Positions 1 to 8,386 of a DNA stretch of 61,492 bases are shown piece after piece. The notes below the pieces were generated by a model that saw nothing but the letters and a program-made list of their open reading frames with translations, was not told where the DNA came from and did not search any database. Source of the stretch: Roseospira navarrensis. GTDB taxonomy: Bacteria > Pseudomonadota > Alphaproteobacteria > Rhodospirillales > Rhodospirillaceae. Where the stretch lies: the NCBI RefSeq assembly GCF_009601025.1, contig NZ_WIVE01000019.1, forward strand, positions 1 to 61,492, in the 5' to 3' direction. A program made the position numbers and the translations under genes. Position 1 is the first letter of the stretch; every line of letters starts with the position of its first letter.

Positions 1-44
1 CATCAAGTTGGGTGTCATCGACCAAGCCAACCGAAAACTCCGAC

Positions 45-78
45 GCTTTGCGCCGCCCCGGCCGGGGCGGCGCAAAGC
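45..78. repeat. Perfect 34-nt palindrome
   Basis: The two 17-nt halves are exact reverse complements (GCTTTGCGCCGCCCCGG and its complement), so it could form a long GC-rich stem or a protein-binding site. No T-run follows on either side, so it is not a standard intrinsic terminator. No convincing gene is visible in positions 1-303 on either strand; reading frames there have no plausible start or recognisable protein. Confidence 0.75.
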
Positions 79-97
79 CGAACAAACACAGAACACC

Positions 98-140
98 GTT
101 ACCCATGTTGCCGGTCAATAGTGTTACCCATGTTCCCGGT
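98..140 (+). repeat. Two direct copies of an 18-bp sequence
   Basis: GTTACCCATGTTGCCGGT at 98-115 and GTTACCCATGTTCCCGGT at 123-140 differ at one base and are 25 bp apart. Sequences of this kind sometimes mark ends of insertion elements, but no transposase fragment is visible here, so that origin is only a guess. Confidence 0.6.
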
Positions 141-303
141 TGCTCAGCTCGAAGCGCGACGACAGAGGAACTCTTTCCGGTCCCGCGGAAATCCGTGATG
201 AACCAAAAACAAGGGCGCCGTGATCCGCCCCGTCAAACAGCAAACGGCGGAGACGCATCGCGCGCCTCCGCCGCATCAGGACGGGTGCTGTCGCAGCCGG
301 TCG

Positions 304-603
304 TCAGTGCATCGCGCCATCAGGCTGGCGGGTCTGGTCCGTCAGCGCCAATCCGGCGCGCGTTCTGGCGTCGAAGATCTGCAGCGCGCTGCGCGACGTC
401 GCCGCCAGCGCGGAGTCGCCGTTGGCCTCCGCGTTGTGGACACACCGTTGCAGCATGTCGTGCACCTTTTCGGTGCCATGCGGCCCCGCCAGCGTCATTT
501 CGGTCCAGGCGCTGGCAACAATCGGCAGCATGTCGAAGCACTTGGCGATCACCTGAACATGCGGTGTGTCAGCGGACGAGAGGTTTGGGTCCATCATCAC
601 CAT
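304..603 (-). CDS. Small hypothetical protein (99 aa)
   Basis: I do not recognise this protein. It is supported by a near-ideal ribosome binding site, AGGAGGTG, 4-6 nt before the ATG at 603; an in-frame ATG three codons later is an alternative start. The product is soluble, with no signal peptide or membrane segment, and looks largely helical, with two Cys (about residues 22 and 54). The helical, Ala-rich second half (around residues 55-85) is faintly phasin-like, but that is too weak to name it. It stands alone; the next minus-strand gene ends 242 nt upstream of its start. Confidence 0.7.
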   Translation of the reverse strand: MVMMDPNLSSADTPHVQVIAKCFDMLPIVASAWTEMTLAGPHGTEKVHDMLQRCVHNAEANGDSALAATSRSALQIFDARTRAGLALTDQTRQPDGAMH

Positions 604-845
604 GGTTCACCTCCTGGAGGGTTCATTGCCCCAAAAAACGGGGCCCCCTCCCCGCGATATTCAGACATCAGTGGGCATCCACAGAATGGCAGAAGACTAC
701 ACAAAAATCAAGGAAATGCCCGATTATGCCCATCGGATTTCGCGCTCTCGCTGTTGGATCCAAAAGGCCCAATACCGCACCCGCAGGATAGATTTTCCAT
801 CGTTGGGATGATGTGGAGATCGTTCGAACCAGGCGCGGACCGTGC

Positions 846-2927
846 TCAGAAGCCGGCCGGCCTGACCTCGATCCGCAGGCGCGGGCCAGACCCGGTCGCC
901 GGCCCGAAGGGGCCCACCTCGCCCCGCTCCAGACGCCCCAGCATGTCCGCCGCCTGATCCACGCCGTCCGCCCGCGCGGCGGTCAGCCACGCCCGCGCCG
1001 CGTCGGGGTCGGCGGGCGTGCCCCGGCCTTCCGCCACGAACGCGCCGACCTTGTAGGTGGCCCAGGCGTTCCCGGCCCGCGCCCCCTGGTGATACAGCGC
1101 CAGGGCGCGGGCGTCGTCGCGCGGCACGCCCAGGCCGCGCTCGTGCAGGCTGGCCAGGGCCCCCGGGGCGGCGTCCACGCCCTCGGCCAGGGCGCGCTCG
1201 TACCAGGCCCGCGCGACGGCCGGGTCCCCGGGCTGGCCGGCGGCCCCGCGCTCGGCCGCGCGACCGGCTTCGACCAGCGCCCAGGCGTGGCCCTCTGCCG
1301 CCGCGCGCTCGAAGTGGGCGAAGGCCTGACGGATCGCCTCCGGCCCCTGGCCGTCGCGGATCAGGGCCTTCGCGAGCGCCGTGTGCCCCTGAGCCACCCC
1401 ACGCGCGGCGGCCTCGCGGAACCAGTGCCACGCGGCTTGGCGATCCTGCGCGATACCGGGCACGCCCGTATCGTACAGCCGCCCCAGCTCCAGCGCCGCC
1501 CAGGCGTGGCCGGCCGCCGCCGCGTCGTGGAACAGCGCCAGCGCGGCGCGGGCGTCGGCAGGGCCGCCCTGTCCCCTCAGCACCATGCGGGCGAGGTCGT
1601 TCGTGGCCTGTGCGGCCGCCACCCGGCCGCCGGTCCGCCGCACGTGCTCGAACCAGCGACGGGCCAGCGCCGGGTCGGGCGGCAGTGTCCCGCCCGCGCC
1701 GTCCCGCGCCACCCGGGCAAGCTGAAGCGCCGCCGGGTCATGGTCCGCCGCCACGCCCGCCAACAGCGCCACCGCCTGTCGGGCGGACGCGGAGTCGCCT
1801 CGGTCCAGCAGAATCCGCGCCGCCTCCACCGCCGCATGGGCGTGGCCCTGCCCGGCCGCCTCCAGGAACCACGAAAGGGCAGCGTCGGGGCGGCCCTGGT
1901 CCTCCAGCAGCACGCCCACATAGCGGGTGGCCTCGCCGTTGCCGGCCGCCGCCGCCGTGCGAAGATGAGACAGGGCCGCCGCCGGATCGGGCGCAACGCC
2001 GGGCGCGCCCTCGGCCAGCAGCTTGCCCAGCGCCACGTGGGCCCGCACGCGCCCGTCCTCGGTCGCGGCTCGCTCCAGAAGGCGGCGGGCACGCGGCGGA
2101 TCGAAGGGCAACGGATCGTCCGCGTCAAGCAGCGCCCGGGCGAGATCGACCCGCACGTGCCCCGGCCCCGCCCGCTCGATGCGGTCCAGGAGCGCCCGCG
2201 CGGCCGCCGGGTCCGGTGCGATGCCGTCACCCAGCACATGACGGCGCGCCAGGGGCAACGCGGCGCGAAACTCACCGCCCTCCATGGCATCCGCGTAAAG
2301 CGCGACCGCCCGGGCCGGATCACGCGGGACATGCGTGCCCTCGGCCAGCACCGCCCCCAGCCGCCACGCCGCCACCGGGTCGTCGTCCGCGACCGCCTCA
2401 CGGAGCAGGGACAGGCCCTCGACCCGCGCCGACCAGGCCGCCGGGTCCTGGCGCCCCCCGGCCCGGTTCAGCAGCAGCACGCCCAGGTCCGCTCGCGCCC
2501 GCCCCATATCGGCGGCCACGGCCCGGCGCAGGAAAGGCTCGGCCGCCGCCGGGTCCGGATCCAGACCGCCCCAGCCGTGCAGCAGCGAGGCCCCCACGTA
2601 ATGCAGCGCGGGCGCGAAGCCGCCCTGCGCCGCCTCCCGCGCATAGGTCAGCGCAGCCGCCTGATCGCGCGGCCCCAGGGCCTCCGACCCATACAGGTGC
2701 GCAAGCTGATACCACGCCTTGGCATGGCCCGCCTCGGCGGCGCGCGCCCAGGCGCCCAGGGCCGCGTGAGGGTCGCCTTCCAGCTTGCGGCGGGCCCCCT
2801 CGGTGTAGTGATGACCGGCCAGACCGCGGGCCCAGAAGCCGTCGGGGGCTCCCGACGCACAGCCCCCCAGAGTCCCCGCCATCAGGCCGGCGGCGCACAG
2901 CACCGAGAAAAGACGGAACCGGACCAT
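846..2927 (-). CDS. Sel1-repeat lipoprotein (693 aa)
   Basis: An envelope protein made almost entirely of Sel1-like (TPR-related) repeats, about sixteen by eye, each with the A.GHAWAALELGRLY-type consensus and helix-turn-helix spacing. Such solenoids act as scaffolds for protein-protein contacts; no enzymatic domain is visible. The ATG at 2927 gives a hydrophobic signal peptide and a lipobox LGGC with Cys23, so the mature protein should be lipid-anchored. The frame stays open upstream to 4538, but that stretch lies antisense to the next gene and lacks protein character. It is divergent from the 1496-aa glycan protein, with about 100 nt between starts, which suggests shared regulation and a possible role in organising the glycan machinery. 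The SD is weak (GGGGGG-type). Confidence 0.85.
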   Translation of the reverse strand: MVRFRLFSVLCAAGLMAGTLGGCASGAPDGFWARGLAGHHYTEGARRKLEGDPHAALGAWARAAEAGHAKAWYQLAHLYGSEALGPRDQAAALTYAREAAQGGFAPALHYVGASLLHGWGGLDPDPAAAEPFLRRAVAADMGRARADLGVLLLNRAGGRQDPAAWSARVEGLSLLREAVADDDPVAAWRLGAVLAEGTHVPRDPARAVALYADAMEGGEFRAALPLARRHVLGDGIAPDPAAARALLDRIERAGPGHVRVDLARALLDADDPLPFDPPRARRLLERAATEDGRVRAHVALGKLLAEGAPGVAPDPAAALSHLRTAAAAGNGEATRYVGVLLEDQGRPDAALSWFLEAAGQGHAHAAVEAARILLDRGDSASARQAVALLAGVAADHDPAALQLARVARDGAGGTLPPDPALARRWFEHVRRTGGRVAAAQATNDLARMVLRGQGGPADARAALALFHDAAAAGHAWAALELGRLYDTGVPGIAQDRQAAWHWFREAAARGVAQGHTALAKALIRDGQGPEAIRQAFAHFERAAAEGHAWALVEAGRAAERGAAGQPGDPAVARAWYERALAEGVDAAPGALASLHERGLGVPRDDARALALYHQGARAGNAWATYKVGAFVAEGRGTPADPDAARAWLTAARADGVDQAADMLGRLERGEVGPFGPATGSGPRLRIEVRPAGF

Positions 2928-3029
2928 CCGCGCCCCCCGGGTCCGAAAAATGATTGCGTGTTCAATTGGGGTACAATCAATATATCCTGAATAACACGGA
3001 CTGCGGGACTGGGCCAGCACGGGACGGCA

Positions 3030-6000
3030 ATGACGGGAGCAGCGGGGGCCATCCACCGGCCGGACAACGCGGCCGGGACCGACCCGGAGGCCGAAGCCGC
3101 CGCCCTGATCGCACGTCTGCCGGCGGACCTGCGCGCGCCCATCTTCCTGCCCACGGAGCGTGTGGACCCCGCCGCCCGCGCCGCCGGCCTGCGCCGCGTG
3201 GTGTCCCTGTACGAAGGCCGCTGGCAGGCCGAACACCGGCCGCGTCTCGCCGCGTTGCGTGACCGCCACCGGGGCGACCGCCACCAGGGCGGGCGGGTCT
3301 TCGTGCTGGGCAACGGCCCCAGCCTGGGCCGGATCGACCTGGACGCCCTGGCCGGACAGGTGACCATCGGGGTCAACGGGCTGTTCCTGGCCTTCCCCAA
3401 GACCCGCTTCCGGCCGACGTATTATCTGGTCGAGGATCATCTGGTCGCCGAGGATCGGGCCGCCGCCCTGAACACCCTGCCGGCCGGGATCACGCGCCTG
3501 TTTCCGCTCACTCTGGCCTATTGTCTGGACGAGGGGCCGGACGTGCTGTGGTTCGACCACCGGCCCCGGCCCGGCTGGCCGGACCGCTTCGATGTCTCGC
3601 TGGACGCGCTGGCGCGCACCTATGCCGGCTGCACGGTCGCCTTCACGGCCATCCAGCTCGCCGTGTTCCTGGGGGCGCGCGAAATCGTGCTGCTGGGCAT
3701 CGACCTGGACTACGCCCTGCCCGCCGACGTGCAGCGCACGGGCGGCGACCAGGGGCCGGGCGTGCTGGACATGGCCAGCGACGACCCCAACCACTTCCAC
3801 CCGGACTATTTCGGCAAGGGGAACCGCTGGCACGATCCCCAGGTGGAGAACATGGCCTGCGCCTTCGCCACCGCGCGCGACGTGCTGGGCGGCATGGGGG
3901 TGCGGCTGGTCAACGCGACCCCCGGCGGACGGCTGAATCTGGTGCCCCGCATCCCCCTCGACCGTGTGCTGGCGGATGACACCGCCCCGGCTCCGCGCCT
4001 GCTGGTGCTCGACCTCACGCCGATCGGCAGCCTGTCCGCCACCGGGCAGGTCAAGGCCGCCCTGCTGGCCCCCTGGGCGGGCGGACGCCGCCTGGCGATC
4101 ACGCCGGACGCGACGCCGGACCGCTTCACCGTCCACCATCCGGACGGCACGGTGGAGGCGGACCTTGATGCCCCGACGGCCGCCGCGCGCGCCCGCGCCT
4201 TCGCGCCCGAGGCCGTGTCCTACCGCCCGCAGCCCACGCGGGGGCACCTGCACCCGCTGGCCCTGGACCTGATCGAGGGCCTCAACGCGCCCCTGGTGCT
4301 GCACCTGATGGACGACTGGCCGGCGCTGCTCGCCCGCACCCAGCCCCTGGCGGCGCAGGTCTGGGCGGAGGATCTCGGTTGGTTGGCCCGCCGCGCGGCG
4401 GTGCGCCTGGCCATCGGCGCGTCGATGGCGGCGGCGTTCCGCGACCGCTACGGCGGCGGGGCGTGGCACGCGCTCGCCAACGGCATCGCCCCGGAGGACT
4501 GGCCGCCGCGCGAAACGCCCCCCGGCGCGGGTGTGCACGCGGGCAGGCCGCTCGACCTGCTCTATGTCGGGGCCCTGGCGGAGGACATGAACCGGGCCGC
4601 CGTCGTCGATGTGGCGGACGCGGTCGATGCCCTGAACCGGGCCGCCGGCCGCCTGCTGGTGCGCTTCGCGGTCCGTGTCCTACCGCCCTGGATCGCGCCC
4701 GCGCGGGCCTTGGCGGCGGACCGTATGGGGGTGGCTGCGACCCGGGCGGAGGGAGAGGACCCGTCCCCCTACCGCGCCCGGCTGCGGGCGGCGGACGTGG
4801 TCCTGATCGCTTATGGCTTTGACGAGGACAGCCGCGCCCACACCCGCCATTCCCTGGCCAACACCCTGCCGGAGGCGCTGGCGTCGGGCGCGGCCGTCCT
4901 GGGCTACGGCCCGCCGGATCAGGCGACCATCGCCGCCCTCGCGGGATCGGGAGCGGCCGCGATGGTCACCACGCGCGACGCGGACGCCCTGCGCGCGGCG
5001 CTGCGCCGGCTGGTGGAGACTCCGGACGAAGTGGCCCGCATGGGCGCCGCCGGCCGGGCGCTGGCCCTCTCGGACTACACCCTGGCCCCCCGACAGGCCG
5101 CTCTGATGACCTGGACGCGGCAGGCCGTGGCCGGGCACGCCCGGCGCGTGCTGTCCGGCGACCATCCCCGCACCGACGGCGCCCGCCTGGACGAGGCCGC
5201 GCTGCTGCTCGCCCTGGCCCGCTTCCAGACCACCGCGCCCGGCCGTCTGGTGGATGCGGGCGCGCACCGGGGCGGCTTTCTGGCGCCGTTCCGCGCCGCC
5301 GGCTGGCGGGTCCTGGCGGTCGAGCCCGAGCCCAGCAACCGGGCCGCCTTGCTGGACCGGGTGGGCGACGACGCCGGGGTGATCGTGGAGCCCTGCGCCC
5401 TGTCCGATGTGCCGGCCGCTAACGTGCCGCTCTACACCGCGCCCGAGAGCACGGGCGTGGCCACACTGGCCCCGTTCCTGGACAGCCACCGGGAGACGGC
5501 GCGGGTCCCGGCGGAGACCCTGACGGCCGTCCTGGACCGGCACGGGATCGAGGCCGTGGACGTGCTCAAGGTGGACGCCGAGGGCTGGGATGCGCACGTG
5601 CTGCTGGGCCTGGACTGGGCGCGCTGGCGCCCGCGCGTGGTCATGGTGGAGTTCGAGAACCGCAAGACCCTGCCGCTGGGCTGGTCCATGGGCGATCTGG
5701 TGGCGCTGCTGCAGGGCCGGGACTACCGGGTCTTCATCAGCGAGTGGCATCCCGTCGTGCGCTACGGCGCCCGGCACGACTGGCGGCGGCTGCTCCCCTG
5801 GCCGCCCGGCGATGCCGACCCCCTGCCGGAAGCGGACGGCTGGGGCAACCTGATCGCCGTCCATCCGGACGCCGGCCTGCCCGACGACGACGCCCTGGCG
5901 GGGATGGTGCGGGCTGCCCTGACGCTCGATCCCCGGCCCGAGGTCACGCAGGACCTGGACCCGCCGCCGCCCCCGGCAGAGGCGGCGCCGCCCGCACCCG

Positions 6001-7520
6001 AGGTCCCGCCGCCCGATCCCGTCTGGCGGCGCGGCCGAAGGCTGGCGGGCGAGATGGCCGGCGTCCTGGGCGGCTGGCGGACGCCGCTGGCCGTGGCTGT
6101 GGTGGCCGGCGCGGGCGCAGCACCCGCGCTGCCCCTGCCATGGTCGTTCCTGGTCGCGTCTGGCACCATGGCCGGCGCGCTGGGGTTCGTCGCCTATGGC
6201 CACGTACGCGGCCGCCGGATGGAACTGTTGGAGCGGCACGCCGACGCCCGCCGCCTGGAGGCGAAGTTCAAGCGGCACGTGGGCTGGCTGCGCGATGATC
6301 TGGCGGGCCTGGACGGCCGCCTGACGGAGAGCCTGGAGGCCGCCCGCACCGACCTTTTCGCCGCCCTGGACACCGCCCGCACCGCCGAGACCCACGCCCG
6401 CGAGGCGGCCGACCGTCACCTGGAAGCCGCCCTGTCCCGCCAGCAGGAGCGCCTGCGCTCCGCCTTGGTGGAGGCCCTGGCCGCCACCAACGACCGCATG
6501 GGCGAGGTGGAAGGCCGCCTTGCGGAAACCGAACGGGACACCGACGGTCTTGCGGACGCCCTGGACGACCGACTGAACACCCTCCGCGCCGAAATGGACC
6601 GCGCCGGGGCGGAGGCCGCGCGGGCGGCGGCGCGCGGTGACCGGGAGACCGCCGCCGCCCTGCGTGCGGCCCTGACCGAGCAGCGCCAGGATCTGACCGC
6701 CGGGCTGGCCGCGCTCCGCGCGCGGGTGGACGGGGCCGACCGGGATCTGGACCGGGCCGGCCTCGCGGGCATCGCCCGGGTGCGGCCGTTCTCCCGCACC
6801 GTCACGGATGCCGACCTGGACCGCCTGCGCGCGCACTGGCTGCCGGCCCTCGGCCTGCCGGACACGGATCCGCGCGCCCTCTCCGCTCTCGCCGAGCGGC
6901 TGCGCGGCCTGGAGAGCCGGACCGGCGCGCGGCTGGCCTGCAGCCTGCCCGCCGCCGTGCTGCGGGCGCTGGCGGCGCGGGCCAGCCCCGGCCCGGACCT
7001 GCGCGCCATCGAGGTGGGGGTGCTGTTCGGGCTCGGTCTGGCGGTCCTGGCCATGGGCGCGGAAGGACCGGGCCGCCGTCTGCGCCTGCTGGGGATCGAC
7101 CCGCTGGACGGCGGCAGTTACGGCGCGCCGGACGATCCCGTGACGGGCGCGCGGGTCACCGAGGCCGCCGTTCGCGCCACCCTGTCGCATGCCGGGGTGC
7201 CCCGGCGGGCGTTGACCCTGATCCGCCGGCCCAGTGAACACCCGCTGGCGCTGGCCCGGACGCGCCGCTGGGCGGGACGAGGCGGCATCGGCCTGCTGGT
7301 CCTGGACGGCCGCCACGACCGCGCCGGCCTGTCCGACGACTGGCGCGCCTATGCACCCCTTTTGCGGCCGGGCGGGCTCGCCGTGATCGACGACGCGGAC
7401 GCCGAGGCCTGGCCCGACGTGGCCCCGTTCGTCTGGGAGGACGCGGCGGCGACCCCCGGCTTCCGCCTGCTGGGCATCGACTGGCACACCGCCGTCCTGC
7501 GCCGGGAGTCCGGGGCATGA
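3030..7520 (+). CDS. Multidomain glycan protein: DUF115-like, GT4, FkbM methyltransferase, coiled coil, methyltransferase
   Basis: A 1496-aa fusion. Domains in order: residues about 85-310, a DUF115/MptE-like region (VLGNGPSLGRIDLDAL, then GVNGLFLAFPKTRF), related to domains in flagellin-glycosylation Maf proteins; about 320-690, a family 4-type glycosyltransferase fold (LDLLYVGALAEDMN, TLPEALASGAAVLGYG); about 735-915, an FkbM-type methyltransferase (VDAGAHRGGFLAPF, VLKVDAEGWDAHVL); a Pro-rich linker about 970-998; two hydrophobic segments about 1018-1056; a charged coiled coil about 1063-1244; and a class I methyltransferase-like domain about 1251-1496 (AIEVGVLFGLGL, LRLLGIDPLDGG, VLDGRHDRAG). 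It probably extends and O-methylates a surface glycan from a membrane-tethered scaffold; the substrate is unknown. It is the first gene of an ATGA-overlapping operon. Confidence 0.85.
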   Translation: MTGAAGAIHRPDNAAGTDPEAEAAALIARLPADLRAPIFLPTERVDPAARAAGLRRVVSLYEGRWQAEHRPRLAALRDRHRGDRHQGGRVFVLGNGPSLGRIDLDALAGQVTIGVNGLFLAFPKTRFRPTYYLVEDHLVAEDRAAALNTLPAGITRLFPLTLAYCLDEGPDVLWFDHRPRPGWPDRFDVSLDALARTYAGCTVAFTAIQLAVFLGAREIVLLGIDLDYALPADVQRTGGDQGPGVLDMASDDPNHFHPDYFGKGNRWHDPQVENMACAFATARDVLGGMGVRLVNATPGGRLNLVPRIPLDRVLADDTAPAPRLLVLDLTPIGSLSATGQVKAALLAPWAGGRRLAITPDATPDRFTVHHPDGTVEADLDAPTAAARARAFAPEAVSYRPQPTRGHLHPLALDLIEGLNAPLVLHLMDDWPALLARTQPLAAQVWAEDLGWLARRAAVRLAIGASMAAAFRDRYGGGAWHALANGIAPEDWPPRETPPGAGVHAGRPLDLLYVGALAEDMNRAAVVDVADAVDALNRAAGRLLVRFAVRVLPPWIAPARALAADRMGVAATRAEGEDPSPYRARLRAADVVLIAYGFDEDSRAHTRHSLANTLPEALASGAAVLGYGPPDQATIAALAGSGAAAMVTTRDADALRAALRRLVETPDEVARMGAAGRALALSDYTLAPRQAALMTWTRQAVAGHARRVLSGDHPRTDGARLDEAALLLALARFQTTAPGRLVDAGAHRGGFLAPFRAAGWRVLAVEPEPSNRAALLDRVGDDAGVIVEPCALSDVPAANVPLYTAPESTGVATLAPFLDSHRETARVPAETLTAVLDRHGIEAVDVLKVDAEGWDAHVLLGLDWARWRPRVVMVEFENRKTLPLGWSMGDLVALLQGRDYRVFISEWHPVVRYGARHDWRRLLPWPPGDADPLPEADGWGNLIAVHPDAGLPDDDALAGMVRAALTLDPRPEVTQDLDPPPPPAEAAPPAPEVPPPDPVWRRGRRLAGEMAGVLGGWRTPLAVAVVAGAGAAPALPLPWSFLVASGTMAGALGFVAYGHVRGRRMELLERHADARRLEAKFKRHVGWLRDDLAGLDGRLTESLEAARTDLFAALDTARTAETHAREAADRHLEAALSRQQERLRSALVEALAATNDRMGEVEGRLAETERDTDGLADALDDRLNTLRAEMDRAGAEAARAAARGDRETAAALRAALTEQRQDLTAGLAALRARVDGADRDLDRAGLAGIARVRPFSRTVTDADLDRLRAHWLPALGLPDTDPRALSALAERLRGLESRTGARLACSLPAAVLRALAARASPGPDLRAIEVGVLFGLGLAVLAMGAEGPGRRLRLLGIDPLDGGSYGAPDDPVTGARVTEAAVRATLSHAGVPRRALTLIRRPSEHPLALARTRRWAGRGGIGLLVLDGRHDRAGLSDDWRAYAPLLRPGGLAVIDDADAEAWPDVAPFVWEDAAATPGFRLLGIDWHTAVLRRESGA

Positions 7521-8386
7521 GCCGGCCCGTCGCCGCCATCGGACCGAACCCGGGGCAACGGCGGCTGGCCATCATCCTGCCGTCGCTGCTGTGCAATTAC
7601 GACTGCCCGTATTGCCGCATCAAGAGCAAGACCCGCCAGCCCGGCGAACGCCCACTGACGGCGTGGCGGGACGCCCTGATCGGCATCGGCGCGCCGCTGG
7701 TCCACATCGCGGGCGGCGAACCCACGGTGCTGAAGGGGTTCGCGGACTTCGTGATGGGCTATCCGGCCTCGCTGCGCCTGACCACCAACCTGTGGCGCCC
7801 GCCCGAGCAGTGGCCGGCCGGTCTGTGGAGCCGGTTCGAGTATGTCACCCTCTCGTTCCACCCCGACCATGCGGACTTCGAGGGCTTCGCCGCCCGCGCC
7901 GCCGCCCTGGCCGGGCTGTTCCGCCGCCGCCCGTCCCTGCGCCCGCGCATCGCCTGCACCATCGTCGCCGATCCGCGCTGGATCGACGCCCTGCCGGACT
8001 GGATCGCCCGCCTGCGGGCGCTGGGCCTGGAGGCGCGCGGCCAGTTCCTCAACCGCCCGGCCGGGGACGCCGCGCCGACCTACACCGCCGACGATCTGGC
8101 CCGGCTGCGCGCGGCCGGCGTGTCCATGAGCAGCGACATCGCCGGCCAGGAGGCCCACGCCGCCAACGGCCCCAAGACCTGCGACGCCGGCATGGCCTAT
8201 TGCCACATCGACCCCCTGGGCAACGCCCGGCGATGCTCGCGCGACCGCCTGTGGCTGGGCAATCTGTTTGACGGCTCGTTCGACTGGCTGGACGGCGCGC
8301 GGCGCTGCGACACCGCCTGCACCGAGGCGTGCGACCGCACGTTCGCGCGGTTCACCCCCCTGGAGGACGCGGAGGCGGTTGCATGA
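7517..8386 (+). CDS. Radical SAM enzyme with C-terminal Cys cluster (289 aa)
   Basis: The N-terminal CX3CX2C motif (Cys26, Cys30, Cys33 in CNYDCPYC) binds the SAM-cleaving [4Fe-4S] cluster, and GGEPT at 66-70 is the usual SAM-contact motif. Six further Cys (222, 229, 240, 264, 268, 272) in the C-terminal third resemble a SPASM-type region for one or two auxiliary clusters, a layout found in peptide-modifying and some sugar-modifying radical SAM enzymes. The substrate cannot be read from sequence. The start overlaps the stop of the 1496-aa gene by 4 nt and its end overlaps the next glycosyltransferase by 4 nt, so it belongs to the glycan operon. No precursor-peptide gene is evident nearby. Confidence 0.9.
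   Translation: MSRPVAAIGPNPGQRRLAIILPSLLCNYDCPYCRIKSKTRQPGERPLTAWRDALIGIGAPLVHIAGGEPTVLKGFADFVMGYPASLRLTTNLWRPPEQWPAGLWSRFEYVTLSFHPDHADFEGFAARAAALAGLFRRRPSLRPRIACTIVADPRWIDALPDWIARLRALGLEARGQFLNRPAGDAAPTYTADDLARLRAAGVSMSSDIAGQEAHAANGPKTCDAGMAYCHIDPLGNARRCSRDRLWLGNLFDGSFDWLDGARRCDTACTEACDRTFARFTPLEDAEAVA

Noticed and set aside
98-140. Possible CRISPR-like repeat
   Set aside because: Only two copies, spacer of 7 nt, and no cas genes.
12-957. Overlapping open frames on the plus strand in the first kilobase
   Set aside because: No SD, no domains, high Arg/Pro content, and overlap with the small minus-strand gene that has a strong SD.
813-2990. Long plus-strand open frame (725 codons) opposite the Sel1 gene
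   Set aside because: Composition is Arg/Gly/Pro-rich with no domain; it is the shadow of the GC-rich repeat gene on the other strand.
2928-4538. Upstream extension of the Sel1 lipoprotein reading frame (open to 4538)
   Set aside because: It lies antisense to the 1496-aa glycan gene, has no protein character, and the ATG at 2927 gives a clean lipoprotein signal.
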